64,000 nt of DNA from contig CALCJD010000015.1 of NCBI GenBank assembly GCA_937960895.1, forward strand, positions 1 to 64,000, read 5' to 3'. Below are positions 32,451 through 40,394 of the stretch, piece after piece (the first letter of the stretch is position 1; each line of letters opens with the position of its first letter). This DNA comes from an uncultured Spartobacteria bacterium. Lineage in GTDB: Bacteria > Verrucomicrobiota > Verrucomicrobiia > Chthoniobacterales > Terrimicrobiaceae. Position numbers and translations under genes: made by a program. The notes beneath the pieces were generated by a model. It did not search any database and had not been told where the DNA came from. It saw only the letters and a program-made list of their open reading frames with translations.

Positions 32451-35128
32451 TGGTGAAATTTCTGGTATTGGACCACCGGATAGAAGGCACCGGCGGAATT
32501 TGTCCGAAAGTGCACTATTGTTTCCAACGCCGAGCGACTGCGAACCCTGCCCCGATCAAGGGTTTCTCCGAGGACAAAGATCCGATAGGTTCGGGATTGG
32601 ATCGCCAGATTCTCCGCAAATTTGGCAAAAGCCTCTTCCCTCACCCGATCAAGCGCGGCCAGGTTGGTGGTCCCTCCGCCCACCGAGCTGCCAAAAGCCG
32701 GATGGTAATTCGTGGCCGTGGAGAAATTGGTGAGCACCCGATGAAGGTCGGACAGCTTCTCATAGGGGCGATTCAAAACAATATTACTCGCAATGGTTCC
32801 GACATTAGTCAGAACCGCAGTACTTATTCCCGTATCGGAACGGATGGTGATGCTCGAAAGTATGGCGGAAAGAACCTCCGGAGGAGCGGTGTTGGGATTG
32901 ATTTTTCCGATGCCAACAGGCCAGCCCCCGCTGGTTGAGTTTGTCCAATTGACCGTGAAGACATCCAAAAGTTCGATGGCTCTTCGGCCGTTGGTGTTCC
33001 AGTTGTTCGTGCCGGTGACGGTAAATTCCGGCTGACCAATACGGAGGGTTCTGCCTCCGGCGGATATGTAGGGAGAAGAGGGGGTTCCCCCATTTGGAGC
33101 GGCAAGATTGTCGTCCGCTTGAATCGGATCAAAGACATTTCCCAGTTCGCCGATGGCCTGCATGGGGCCATTCCGCAAAAAGGCTATTGCGGCAGGGCCA
33201 TCCGCAGCAGCGTTATAGGCAGACGCCACCTGAGCCGGCGTCGTGTTGATATTTCCGGGAGCGGCTCCCATGGAAGGGTTCGCCCTGACATAATCGCGGT
33301 TTATCCAGTGTTCAACAAATTTCTGATACCGAGGCTCGGTATCCATCTGCCGGCCTTTCCAGCGAGTGTTTGCCCCATAGCTAGTTTCCCCTATATAAAC
33401 CCAATCGTAAGTCGTCAGAAAATTCGCCCGCGGATCCCCAACTGATCTAAGCGGAAACGAATTCGGCTCAGTTGGCAAAAAATAGCAACTATATCGAATC
33501 GACGAGCTATCGAATTTCTTGCCACGATTCATCGACAGCCCGCCGGTTGCAGTACCGGGCCCGACCGGCGGTCGACGCTGCATATCCACCAGAACTCCAT
33601 TAACATAAAAACGAAAGGTCGGCCACGTTACACCATCTGCTGTGTCCACTGAACTAGCATTAGGAGAAGAACCTGTCTCTGTGTAATTCCCTATTGTTGG
33701 AGTATTGTCAGGAAATGTCGCAATTGGTCCCGGACTGGTCCATGTCTGGGTAACGGAAGGAAATTCAAGAACTACAAATTCGTTGGGCTGAATCGTCGTA
33801 GTAATATTGATCGAATGATCATAGTCATCAAACGGCTGAACCAATCCCGTTCCGAAGCGCAAGAGCATCTGGTTCTCCAAAACAAATCGCACAGTGGCTC
33901 CCGTCATGGAAATCGGAAACGTATAAGGGTTCCACACCTGCACAAAGCACTGGCTTTCAATCGTCGTGGAAGCCGGATTAGTCCCCGTCGAAATCGCGGT
34001 TCTGACAAACCGTTGTGCGATCGCCGTCACCAATGGCAAAAGGTCCTTCCCTGCGGGTTCGCCGCCATTCACGAGAGTCGGAACCGAATCTTCGTCAATA
34101 TAATCCACAATGTTGGCAGCCAACCGGTAAAGGTAACGATACTGATCCGCGGCTGAGAGGTTCGTCCTTAAGCTAGGTTCGCGGGAATAAAACTGCGGAA
34201 GGTTTGTCATAATAATCCTCCCCATCGTCTCGGCCGCATTGGTCGACCCCGGTTCGTAGAATCCCGGATTGGTCGCCATCACATTGATATTGTATTTGGG
34301 CCGATCGGTTCCCGGTATCACATCGTAGGTGGCGTTCGTCGTAAATGTGAGTAGGTGCTTGACGTTTTCGTAATTTGTCCGCGCCGAAAAGGCGTGTCCG
34401 AAGGTCTCCGGGGTCCAAACCTGGTTGCTCATGTTCACCAGATTTGTGGCTTCCTGCGGCGAAAGAATCGGGGCCGCGCTGTTGGTCAGAGCAACATCTT
34501 GGGGTCCGCTAAACCAGTTGGTCGCATTGGTAGCCGTCCCCCGGCCGTTGTGCAGAAGGGGATTCACCCGCGCATGTTCGTCCAGGACGATATAGGCATA
34601 GCGGGCATTGGTTTCCCCGAAGGAATTGGTCAGCGGCACCCAGGAAGCGCGGTAATAATTGGTATTCGAAGTCCTCTGAATATATTGATGTCGGGTATTG
34701 ACGTCCGTGGAGTTGGAATTCGTCAGAGCGGTGAGAATATTGGCCAGTTGGGCCGACCAAGCGGGCGTGGCAAAGTTGGTTAGCGAAACCGTCGAGGAAA
34801 CCAAAGGCATCAACTGGGCAGTGTTTGTCAGATTGGTTCTGCCGATTAAAAGAACGGGACCATAACCCACCGCATAGTTGGTTTGTCCGGTCACGAAGGA
34901 GGAATTTGTACCAAGGGCAAACTCAATCTGCCTGACGGCGGCCTCATAGCCGGCCTGAGCGGCGAGCTCGGCCTGCACGATATTCTTGAGACTCCTCGCC
35001 GTGAGCCGCTCGATCGCCATGCTCTGCATGAAGGCCACGACAATGGTACTCAGGACAACAATGACCAGAAGCGTCACAACCAGTGACGACGCCTTTCTCC
35101 GGAACCTCTGAAACAACAATTTCCTCAT
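32447..35128 (-). CDS. Verru_Chthon cassette protein A (GspK-like large pseudopilin partner)
   Basis: 893 aa. The N-terminus has RKASSLVVTLLVIVVLSTIV then AFMQSMAIERLTARSLKN, a pilin-like hydrophobic helix without the F-T-L-E leader, as in cassette A proteins. The rest is a large Asn/Thr-rich exported domain with many short TN and NT motifs. It is much longer than GspK (about 300 aa) but shares the late helical part with INPNTAPPEVLSAIL (about 785), a GspK hallmark. It overlaps cassette C upstream and the 245-aa gene downstream by 4 bases. It probably tips a pseudopilus; exact role unknown. Confidence 0.8.
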   Translation of the reverse strand: MRKLLFQRFRRKASSLVVTLLVIVVLSTIVVAFMQSMAIERLTARSLKNIVQAELAAQAGYEAAVRQIEFALGTNSSFVTGQTNYAVGYGPVLLIGRTNLTNTAQLMPLVSSTVSLTNFATPAWSAQLANILTALTNSNSTDVNTRHQYIQRTSNTNYYRASWVPLTNSFGETNARYAYIVLDEHARVNPLLHNGRGTATNATNWFSGPQDVALTNSAAPILSPQEATNLVNMSNQVWTPETFGHAFSARTNYENVKHLLTFTTNATYDVIPGTDRPKYNINVMATNPGFYEPGSTNAAETMGRIIMTNLPQFYSREPSLRTNLSAADQYRYLYRLAANIVDYIDEDSVPTLVNGGEPAGKDLLPLVTAIAQRFVRTAISTGTNPASTTIESQCFVQVWNPYTFPISMTGATVRFVLENQMLLRFGTGLVQPFDDYDHSINITTTIQPNEFVVLEFPSVTQTWTSPGPIATFPDNTPTIGNYTETGSSPNASSVDTADGVTWPTFRFYVNGVLVDMQRRPPVGPGTATGGLSMNRGKKFDSSSIRYSCYFLPTEPNSFPLRSVGDPRANFLTTYDWVYIGETSYGANTRWKGRQMDTEPRYQKFVEHWINRDYVRANPSMGAAPGNINTTPAQVASAYNAAADGPAAIAFLRNGPMQAIGELGNVFDPIQADDNLAAPNGGTPSSPYISAGGRTLRIGQPEFTVTGTNNWNTNGRRAIELLDVFTVNWTNSTSGGWPVGIGKINPNTAPPEVLSAILSSITIRSDTGISTAVLTNVGTIASNIVLNRPYEKLSDLHRVLTNFSTATNYHPAFGSSVGGGTTNLAALDRVREEAFAKFAENLAIQSRTYRIFVLGETLDRGRVRSRSALETIVHFRTNSAGAFYPVVQYQKFHQ

Positions 35129-35943
35129 GGTTTGTCCTGCAGACGGATTCTTGTCGTGAAAACCTGCTCAACGGGGGCGATGAGATTCGTGAGGACGGCA
35201 TTGGAGCCCGTCCAATCATCGACCGTCTCCAGCTTGCGGGACACATCCTGGTTCAGGGCTGTAACCGATACCTCAAGCAGATTGGGCATTGCTCCATAAA
35301 GGGCCGGGTTGTAGGGAACACAGTTTCCCGAAGCATCGAGGTGATAGGGAACCAATCGAAAGGCCTTGATGTTTCGCGCCAGAAGATCCGTCTCCGCACC
35401 GGTGATCGTCACATTCGCAAACAACGCGGAAGCCCCGCTGCTCAAATTGGAAAATGTTCCGTCACTGCTGCGAAAGTAGCGATACAGGTTCATCGACTTT
35501 CCGCCTCCCGAAGTAAGTGGGCCGCTGGAGGAATTTCCGTAGGCGAGAAAATACCCCACTTCGCAAAGATCCCCACGGTTGGCGGTGAATTCCTGCGCTG
35601 CAGCCGGCTGGGCCGAAAGGAAGAATATCGCACCGGCCCAGTTGGTGTTTTTCTGGACGTCGGATTCCTGCAGCCTCGCGAAGGCCTGCTCGTTGATGCG
35701 AATGAAATTGGTGTTGCCCCTGGCCACCGCATTGCGCAAATCCCGTTCCATCATGCTCAATGCCGCCCGCGCTTCCCGATAGGCCTCCACCCGGTTTTCG
35801 TTCTCCCGCCAAAGTTTGGTGCCGCTGTCGACCATGCTCATGAGCACAACGATCAAAAGGGATAGCACCGCCAAGGCGACGAGGATTTCCAAGAGAGTGA
35901 ACCCCCTGAAAAACCCTTGGCCGGTGGCTTTCTCTTTTTTCAT
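35125..35943 (-). CDS. Verru_Chthon cassette protein C (pseudopilin)
   Basis: 272 aa. Class III leader with GFTLLEILVALAVLSLLIVV (Gly at -1, Phe at +1, Glu at +5) near residue 14, then a GspJ-like layout: YREARAALSMMERDLRNAV after the helix. The start is 3 bp after the cassette B stop and the stop overlaps cassette A. It would be processed by the prepilin peptidase and form part of a pseudopilus. Confidence 0.82.
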   Translation of the reverse strand: MKKEKATGQGFFRGFTLLEILVALAVLSLLIVVLMSMVDSGTKLWRENENRVEAYREARAALSMMERDLRNAVARGNTNFIRINEQAFARLQESDVQKNTNWAGAIFFLSAQPAAAQEFTANRGDLCEVGYFLAYGNSSSGPLTSGGGKSMNLYRYFRSSDGTFSNLSSGASALFANVTITGAETDLLARNIKAFRLVPYHLDASGNCVPYNPALYGAMPNLLEVSVTALNQDVSRKLETVDDWTGSNAVLTNLIAPVEQVFTTRIRLQDKP

Positions 35944-35946
35944 GCG

Positions 35947-36486
35947 TTATCGCTGACTCATCAGCGTGACAAAGGTATAACGGGAGCGGCTGGAAGACGG
36001 CACATTGGCCGGTGTCTCAATCGTCGCCTGAACGCGGGAAAGTCCGGTCATCGGATAATTAGCGACAACCTGAATCTCGCCCTTGAAAAAAGCACCCTCC
36101 GCATTGGAACCGATCGGGTTTCCATCGTGGTCGTAATACACCACGTTTGAACTCGAGTTGTTCAGATTGATCCGAAATTGGGGGGCAGTAATGTTTGTAC
36201 CTGTGGCAATCAGCGCATTCGTTGCCGGCGTAGCCCGAAGGTCGCTGAAGATCTGCATGGCGATCTGGGCCGCTCTCGTTTCCCGCTGACTTTCCTGGGC
36301 GGACTTCATTGCAAGCGGGAAAAGCCCCATGATTCCGACCAAGGCAAAGGAAATGATCCCGAGAGCCAAAACAATCTCAACAAGCGAGAATGCCCATTTT
36401 TCACCTATGGTTGACCGGCCGTTCGTCCGAAGTGAGGAGATCCCGCATCGAAAGTACAGCAAGCCGTAAGCATTTCTCCTTGTCAT
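35947..36486 (-). CDS. Verru_Chthon cassette protein B (pseudopilin)
   Basis: 179 aa. After an unusually long leader of about 32 residues comes AFSLVEIVLALGIISFALVG (Phe +1, Glu +5; the -1 residue is Ala instead of Gly), then LFPLAMKSAQESQRETRAAQIAMQIF, a GspI-like helix. The leader length suggests the true start could be internal, but no better ATG is present near the cleavage site. It starts 14 bp after the cassette D stop. Confidence 0.78.
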   Translation of the reverse strand: MTRRNAYGLLYFRCGISSLRTNGRSTIGEKWAFSLVEIVLALGIISFALVGIMGLFPLAMKSAQESQRETRAAQIAMQIFSDLRATPATNALIATGTNITAPQFRINLNNSSSNVVYYDHDGNPIGSNAEGAFFKGEIQVVANYPMTGLSRVQATIETPANVPSSSRSRYTFVTLMSQR

Positions 36487-36500
36487 GAAAACGACTCAAT

Positions 36501-37166
36501 CTACTGAACAGTCGATACATCCAGCTGGCTGCGGCCGGTGTACGGGGACAGCGAAATGATCTCGAATCCCCCCGCGGCCTGTTTGTTACTGCTCAACAAT
36601 GCCTCGGTCCCCCCTTCCCCCCGGATTCCCTCACTGATGATGAGCTTCCGGTAAGCTTTTGTCGTCGGGAAAGCCACCCCTCCCGTTTCATTGAAGACCA
36701 CCGCGTTGAGCGATTCGCCGGCGGCCAGCACGGGCGGATTCGGCATGCGCGACTGATCAAAAATTCCGGACGAATCCACCGAAAGAATACTTTGACCGAC
36801 CGCCGGTTGGTGCAAAAGCACTCCCTTGGGCAATTTGATCCAACGCGTCAACTGCTCATAACCTCCAGATCCCGATTCCGTTTCCCGAAGAACCATGATC
36901 GCATCGGATTCCGGAAAGATCCTTCGCCAGAAAACCACGTAGACCGGCCTGCCCGACTCAACAGCCGATACGCGCGCTTGTTCGAGCAGATTCATGACGG
37001 TGTTCACCGCTCCACGACGTCCCGCAGTGCTGGTCAAACCTGAGACGGCCGGAGCAAGCAAGGATACCATCAGGGCGATCACCGCCATCACCGCCAGCAA
37101 CTCGATCAGACTGAATCCGCTGGCTGTCCGCAGGGTGGCAGGTCTCGTATTCATGGCCGTCGACAT
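36501..37166 (-). CDS. Verru_Chthon cassette protein D (pseudopilin), first gene of the cassette
   Basis: 221 aa from ATG 37166 (218 from ATG 37154). Leader with GFSLIELLAVMAVIALMVSL (Gly -1, Phe +1, Glu +5), followed by a GspH-like pattern: NTVMNLLEQARVSAVESGRPVYVVF. The rest is a beta-rich globular domain. AGGATGG precedes ATG 37166. It heads the five-gene operon, and a region with three palindromes lies upstream. In an assembled pseudopilus, GspH-like subunits sit near the tip. Confidence 0.8.
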   Translation of the reverse strand: MSTAMNTRPATLRTASGFSLIELLAVMAVIALMVSLLAPAVSGLTSTAGRRGAVNTVMNLLEQARVSAVESGRPVYVVFWRRIFPESDAIMVLRETESGSGGYEQLTRWIKLPKGVLLHQPAVGQSILSVDSSGIFDQSRMPNPPVLAAGESLNAVVFNETGGVAFPTTKAYRKLIISEGIRGEGGTEALLSSNKQAAGGFEIISLSPYTGRSQLDVSTVQ

Positions 37167-37540
37167 CCATCCTGCCCGGTATTGCAAGTCCCAGTCAAAA
37201 AGGATGTTGTGACAATATTGCCACAAACCCTGTCCAAAAGAAAACACGCTTTCATCCGTCCTCCTGATTTACTCTGTATTTACAGGCACCTCGCATAAAT
37301 CAGGCCAACTTTCGGGCGCGGGGAAGAAATGTTAACGCAACATGTTGCTGGATTTCTGAATTGCTCGAGAGCAGGCTCCGATGTCAGGAGGCGGAGGGGA
37401 AAGGCGGAAATATTTCGACGCGCCCCGTGCTCCGCGACGGCGGGGAGAGGGGCAGCCGCGGGACTGACCTTGGAATTTTGGGACCAGCCGGAGGTGGTTC
37501 CTCCCGGCAGGCACGGGGCGCGGAATACGGGCCGGGGAGA
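37167..37540. other. Non-coding gap upstream of the pseudopilin cassette
   Basis: 374 bp between the cassette and the sugar isomerase gene. The cassette-proximal 180 bp is AT-richer and holds three short palindromes; the distal half is GC-rich with no gene, repeat or clear terminator seen. A -35/-10 pair for the cassette could not be assigned with confidence (TTGGCC, 18 bases, TGTAAA on the minus strand, ending near 37278, is the best match). Confidence 0.4.
37207..37226. promoter_or_regulatory. Palindromic candidate operator upstream of the pseudopilin cassette
   Basis: TTGTGACAATATTGCCACAA is a 20-bp palindrome with one mismatched pair, 41 bp upstream of ATG 37166. Two more perfect inverted repeats lie further up: CTGTATTTACAG at 37274-37285 and GCAACATGTTGC at 37337-37348. 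Such a cluster suggests a regulator-binding region for the cassette operon. Confidence 0.45.
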
Positions 37541-38377
37541 TCAGCCCCTGAGGGCCTTTTTCCAGATCCTGTCGAGGAGACCGCGGAGGCGGACGGTGTC
37601 CTCCCAGGCGCTGGGCCAGGTGGAAATGTTGTAGCCGGAGGGAACCGGGCCCATTTCGGGCACGACATACAATTCGCGACCTTTCTGCCGGCCCTTCAGC
37701 CAGAGGCGGAAGAGATCCTCGACGAAGGGAAGGTAATCCTTCACCTCGGGCGTGAGGCGTCCCTTTCCGTCGGTGACGGGAACCTGGGCGTGGTGACCGT
37801 TAAACGGCCGGCAGTGGAACTGGTCCGCGCGCTGGATGAGCGCGGGATGGGTGAGCAGGCGCCGGGAGAAGTTGTCCGGATGCAGGTGTTTGACGACCGC
37901 GAGGTGGGAAAAGTCCCACGTGAGCGGCAGCAGCCGGCCGGTGGCTTTCCGGAAGGCATCGGCGAGCGCGTAGGTTTTTTCCGGGGTTTCCGTGCAGAGG
38001 TCGCGATGGACCTCGATCGAGGGTTCCACGCCGATTTTTTCGGCGGCTTCGAACAGTGCGACGGCCATCTTCAACGCCTCGGGCGTGAGGGTGTCGTGTC
38101 GGCCCATGTGGACGTTGATGTAATGCGCTCCGGCGTCCCGCTGGGATTTCAACAATCGGGAAAATTCCGAAATTTTCGCGCTGGCCAGATACCCCACGAC
38201 AAGCAGGTCGTATTTTTCCGCCAGTTTGCGATGTTCCGGTCCGGCCTGCGCGGCAAAACCGTCGAAGCCGGCCTCCTTGATCGCGGCGATCTGCCGTTCC
38301 AGGGACCAGGGGCGTTTCGGATGGGGATATCCCACGAGGGACCAGAGGCTGGCGATATGTCGGATTCGGGGCGTCAT
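37541..38377 (-). CDS. Sugar phosphate isomerase/epimerase (xylose-isomerase-like TIM barrel)
   Basis: 278 aa, AP-endonuclease-2-type TIM barrel. RHIASLWSLVGYP at the start, then an EAGFDGFAAQ strand, IKEAGFDG, YINVHMGRHD, a metal Glu in SIEVHRD, WDFSHLAVVKH and VPEMGPVPSGYN with a late Glu. This set matches hydroxypyruvate-isomerase or sugar-phosphate-isomerase families; the substrate is not defined. ATG 38377 lies directly before the first strand; the open frame continues upstream without coding character. It may be co-transcribed with the dehydrogenase gene 25 bp upstream. Confidence 0.78.
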   Translation of the reverse strand: MTPRIRHIASLWSLVGYPHPKRPWSLERQIAAIKEAGFDGFAAQAGPEHRKLAEKYDLLVVGYLASAKISEFSRLLKSQRDAGAHYINVHMGRHDTLTPEALKMAVALFEAAEKIGVEPSIEVHRDLCTETPEKTYALADAFRKATGRLLPLTWDFSHLAVVKHLHPDNFSRRLLTHPALIQRADQFHCRPFNGHHAQVPVTDGKGRLTPEVKDYLPFVEDLFRLWLKGRQKGRELYVVPEMGPVPSGYNISTWPSAWEDTVRLRGLLDRIWKKALRG

Positions 38378-38402
38378 GGGCGGTGTAGAGGAAGGTGTCG
38401 AT

Positions 38403-39293
38403 TCAGTTTTTCTTTCCCCGGCCGGGGAAGGTGAGTTCGGCGATGCCGGATTTGTCGAGTTCGCCAAAACCTTCGGCCACCAGGCGGTCGTATTGGGCCT
38501 TGGTGGCGGCGGCCAGGGGAAGGTTGAGGCCGGCGGCGCGGGCCAGTTCAAGGGCGATGCCGGAATCCTTGGCGGCATGGGCGGCGGAGAAGAAGCAGGA
38601 ATGCTCGCGGTTCTGCATGTCCTCGCCGTCGGTTTCCAGCACGCGGGAATTGGCGCCCGTCTGGGAAAACACTTCGCGCAGCATGGTGAGGTCGAGGCCG
38701 AGGGCGGCGCCGAGGCCCAGGCCTTCCGCGAGGCCGGCGGTGTTGATGTTCATGACCATGTTGACGAGGGCCTTCACCTTCGCGGCCTCGCCGGTTTTGC
38801 CCACGTAGCGCAGGGCGGCGCTGAGGTCCCGCAGGAGCGGTTCGGCCCTGTGGAAGACCGCCTCGTCACCGGCGATCATCAGATACAGCGTGCCCTGCCG
38901 GGCCTGGGTGATGCTGGAGGCCATGCAGGCTTCGAGGGAGGCGGCGCCGGCTGCCCGGGCGGCGGTTTCGACATCGAGATGCACCTGGGGCGAGACGGTG
39001 GCGCAGTTGATAAAGATCTTGCCCGCGGCGTTCCCGAGCAGGTGGTCGGCCGAGCCGTCGAGTCCGAAAATACCGCGCATGGCCGGATCATCCGTCACCA
39101 CCGTGAGGATCACGTCGCCGGTGGCGGAAAGTTCGGCCAGGGTGGCGGGGGCGGCGCAGCCGAGTTCGGCGGCCAGTTCGCGCGCCACATCGGAACGGAC
39201 ATCATAAACGCCGCCGATGGTGTACCCCTTGTCCTTGAGGCGACGGGCCATGTTGGCCCCCATACGACCGACACCGACGAATGAAACAGTCAT
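38403..39293 (-). CDS. 3-hydroxyisobutyrate dehydrogenase-family NAD(P)-dependent oxidoreductase
   Basis: 296 aa. Rossmann start VSFVGVGRMGANMARRL (GxGxMG), a NCATVSPQ substrate-binding segment, EACMASSITQARQGTLYLMIAGD in place of the conserved DAPVSGG block, a GEAAKVKALVNMVMNIN catalytic-Lys helix (K near 171), and KD near the end. It would oxidise a beta-hydroxyacid such as tartronate semialdehyde or 3-hydroxyisobutyrate. With a TIM-barrel isomerase next door, a role in glyoxylate or sugar-acid metabolism is possible. Confidence 0.85.
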   Translation of the reverse strand: MTVSFVGVGRMGANMARRLKDKGYTIGGVYDVRSDVARELAAELGCAAPATLAELSATGDVILTVVTDDPAMRGIFGLDGSADHLLGNAAGKIFINCATVSPQVHLDVETAARAAGAASLEACMASSITQARQGTLYLMIAGDEAVFHRAEPLLRDLSAALRYVGKTGEAAKVKALVNMVMNINTAGLAEGLGLGAALGLDLTMLREVFSQTGANSRVLETDGEDMQNREHSCFFSAAHAAKDSGIALELARAAGLNLPLAAATKAQYDRLVAEGFGELDKSGIAELTFPGRGKKN

Positions 39294-39376
39294 GGCATTC
39301 AATGTTTGAGGTTGGGTGTTGAGGGGATGCAGAAAGAAAACGCGGGGCGGGGAACGACGTCAATCGTTACGATTCC

Positions 39377-39400
39377 GGGGAGGCCCGGAGACCGTCCCTG
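39377..39400. repeat. Diverged palindromic intergenic repeat copy
   Basis: Read on the minus strand this has GGGACGG, then TCTCCGG, then GCCTCCC, a relative of the 59151-59175 repeat lacking one base in the right arm. It lies between the dehydrogenase and MBL-fold genes. Confidence 0.35.
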
Positions 39401-39422
39401 CGCCACGCCTGCCGCCCCCTGC

Positions 39423-40238
39423 TCACGGGAAGAACGGATTGACCTTTTTCTGCTCGCCCACGGTGGTGAGCGGTCCGTGTCCGGGACAGAGCACGGTTTC
39501 GTCGGGCAGGGAGAGGATGTTTTCCCGGTTGGTCCGGAGGGCGTCCTGATAGGAAACATTTCCGCCGCCCATCGAACCGGCGAAGATGGCGTCTCCCACG
39601 ACGGCGATGGTGCGGGACAGTCCGCGAACAACGTAGGTGACACCGCCGGGCGAGTGGCCCCAGGTCGAGCGGGTTTCAATGGTGAGGTTTCCGACGTTGA
39701 AGGTCTTCTCTCCGGGCTTGAAGGTTTGGGCGCCCTCGAGCGGCTCCTTTTCGCCGATGTAGGCCTGGGCCCCGGTTTTTTCCACCAGGCGGTCGAGTTC
39801 GAGGATGTGGTCGCCGTGGGAGTGCGTGAGCAGGATGAGGCGGAGTTGGAGTCCGTGGTCGCGAATGGCATCGAGCATTCCCGTGGCATCGGTTCCGGTG
39901 TCGAAGGCCACGGCGTCGCGGGTGGCGGGGTCCCACACGAGATAGGAATTCACCGTCATGTCGTCAAACGGCGTGTTGAACTGGGAGAGTCCCTCGAGGA
40001 GCGGAATTTCCTCGGGTTCGTATTCTCCGCGTCCCAGCGCGACAACACGATCCGGAGCCAGTCCAAACACGCCGGCGAGGGCGCGGGCGCCGGGTTCGTC
40101 AAAGTTTCCGCCAAGCACGCCGTTGGCCACCATGGTGGAAATTCCGGCCTTGGCGGCGGCATCTTCAATGCCGAGGCCCAATCCGCGGCGGGCCTTGGAC
40201 AATATATCGGCAAACGTATCTTCGAGAGGCAACTTCAT
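39423..40238 (-). CDS. MBL-fold metallo-hydrolase with N-terminal helix-turn-helix-like domain
   Basis: 271 aa. Residues about 1-70 look like an XRE-type helical domain (ILSKARRGLGLGIEDAAAKA with a short turn, then ARALAGVFGL). Residues 80-271 are a glyoxalase II-like hydrolase: TVNSYLVWD, THSHGDHILEL (metal ligands), STWGHSPGGVTYVV, VVGDAIFAGS and CPGHGPLTTVGEQ. The catalytic set is complete. The substrate is unknown; the fused HTH-like part may sense rather than bind DNA. It has its own transcription unit with a hairpin-containing gap upstream. Confidence 0.8.
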   Translation of the reverse strand: MKLPLEDTFADILSKARRGLGLGIEDAAAKAGISTMVANGVLGGNFDEPGARALAGVFGLAPDRVVALGRGEYEPEEIPLLEGLSQFNTPFDDMTVNSYLVWDPATRDAVAFDTGTDATGMLDAIRDHGLQLRLILLTHSHGDHILELDRLVEKTGAQAYIGEKEPLEGAQTFKPGEKTFNVGNLTIETRSTWGHSPGGVTYVVRGLSRTIAVVGDAIFAGSMGGGNVSYQDALRTNRENILSLPDETVLCPGHGPLTTVGEQKKVNPFFP

Positions 40239-40394
40239 GGGGATGTCGGGTGTTTGCCCTTAAGATGTAAGCGATTTCCCCTTGTGGGAAGAGGAATTCT
40301 GCCGGCTCCCGCGCAGGGAGGTCCGCCCGTTGGAGTTCACGCTTCAGCGTACCCCCGGCCTCCCTCCAGCATTTCCGCTTTTCACCGTTTCCGC

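Noticed and set aside
37274..37285. LexA-like box CTGTATTTACAG
   Set aside because: The spacing is CTG-N6-CAG, not the CTG-N10-CAG of proteobacterial LexA, and the downstream genes are not SOS genes; kept only as an unnamed palindrome.
40330..40360. Small hairpin ACGCT-TC-AGCGT upstream of the ABCG fusion gene stop
   Set aside because: A single copy with a 5-bp stem and no T tract; too weak to call a terminator or repeat.
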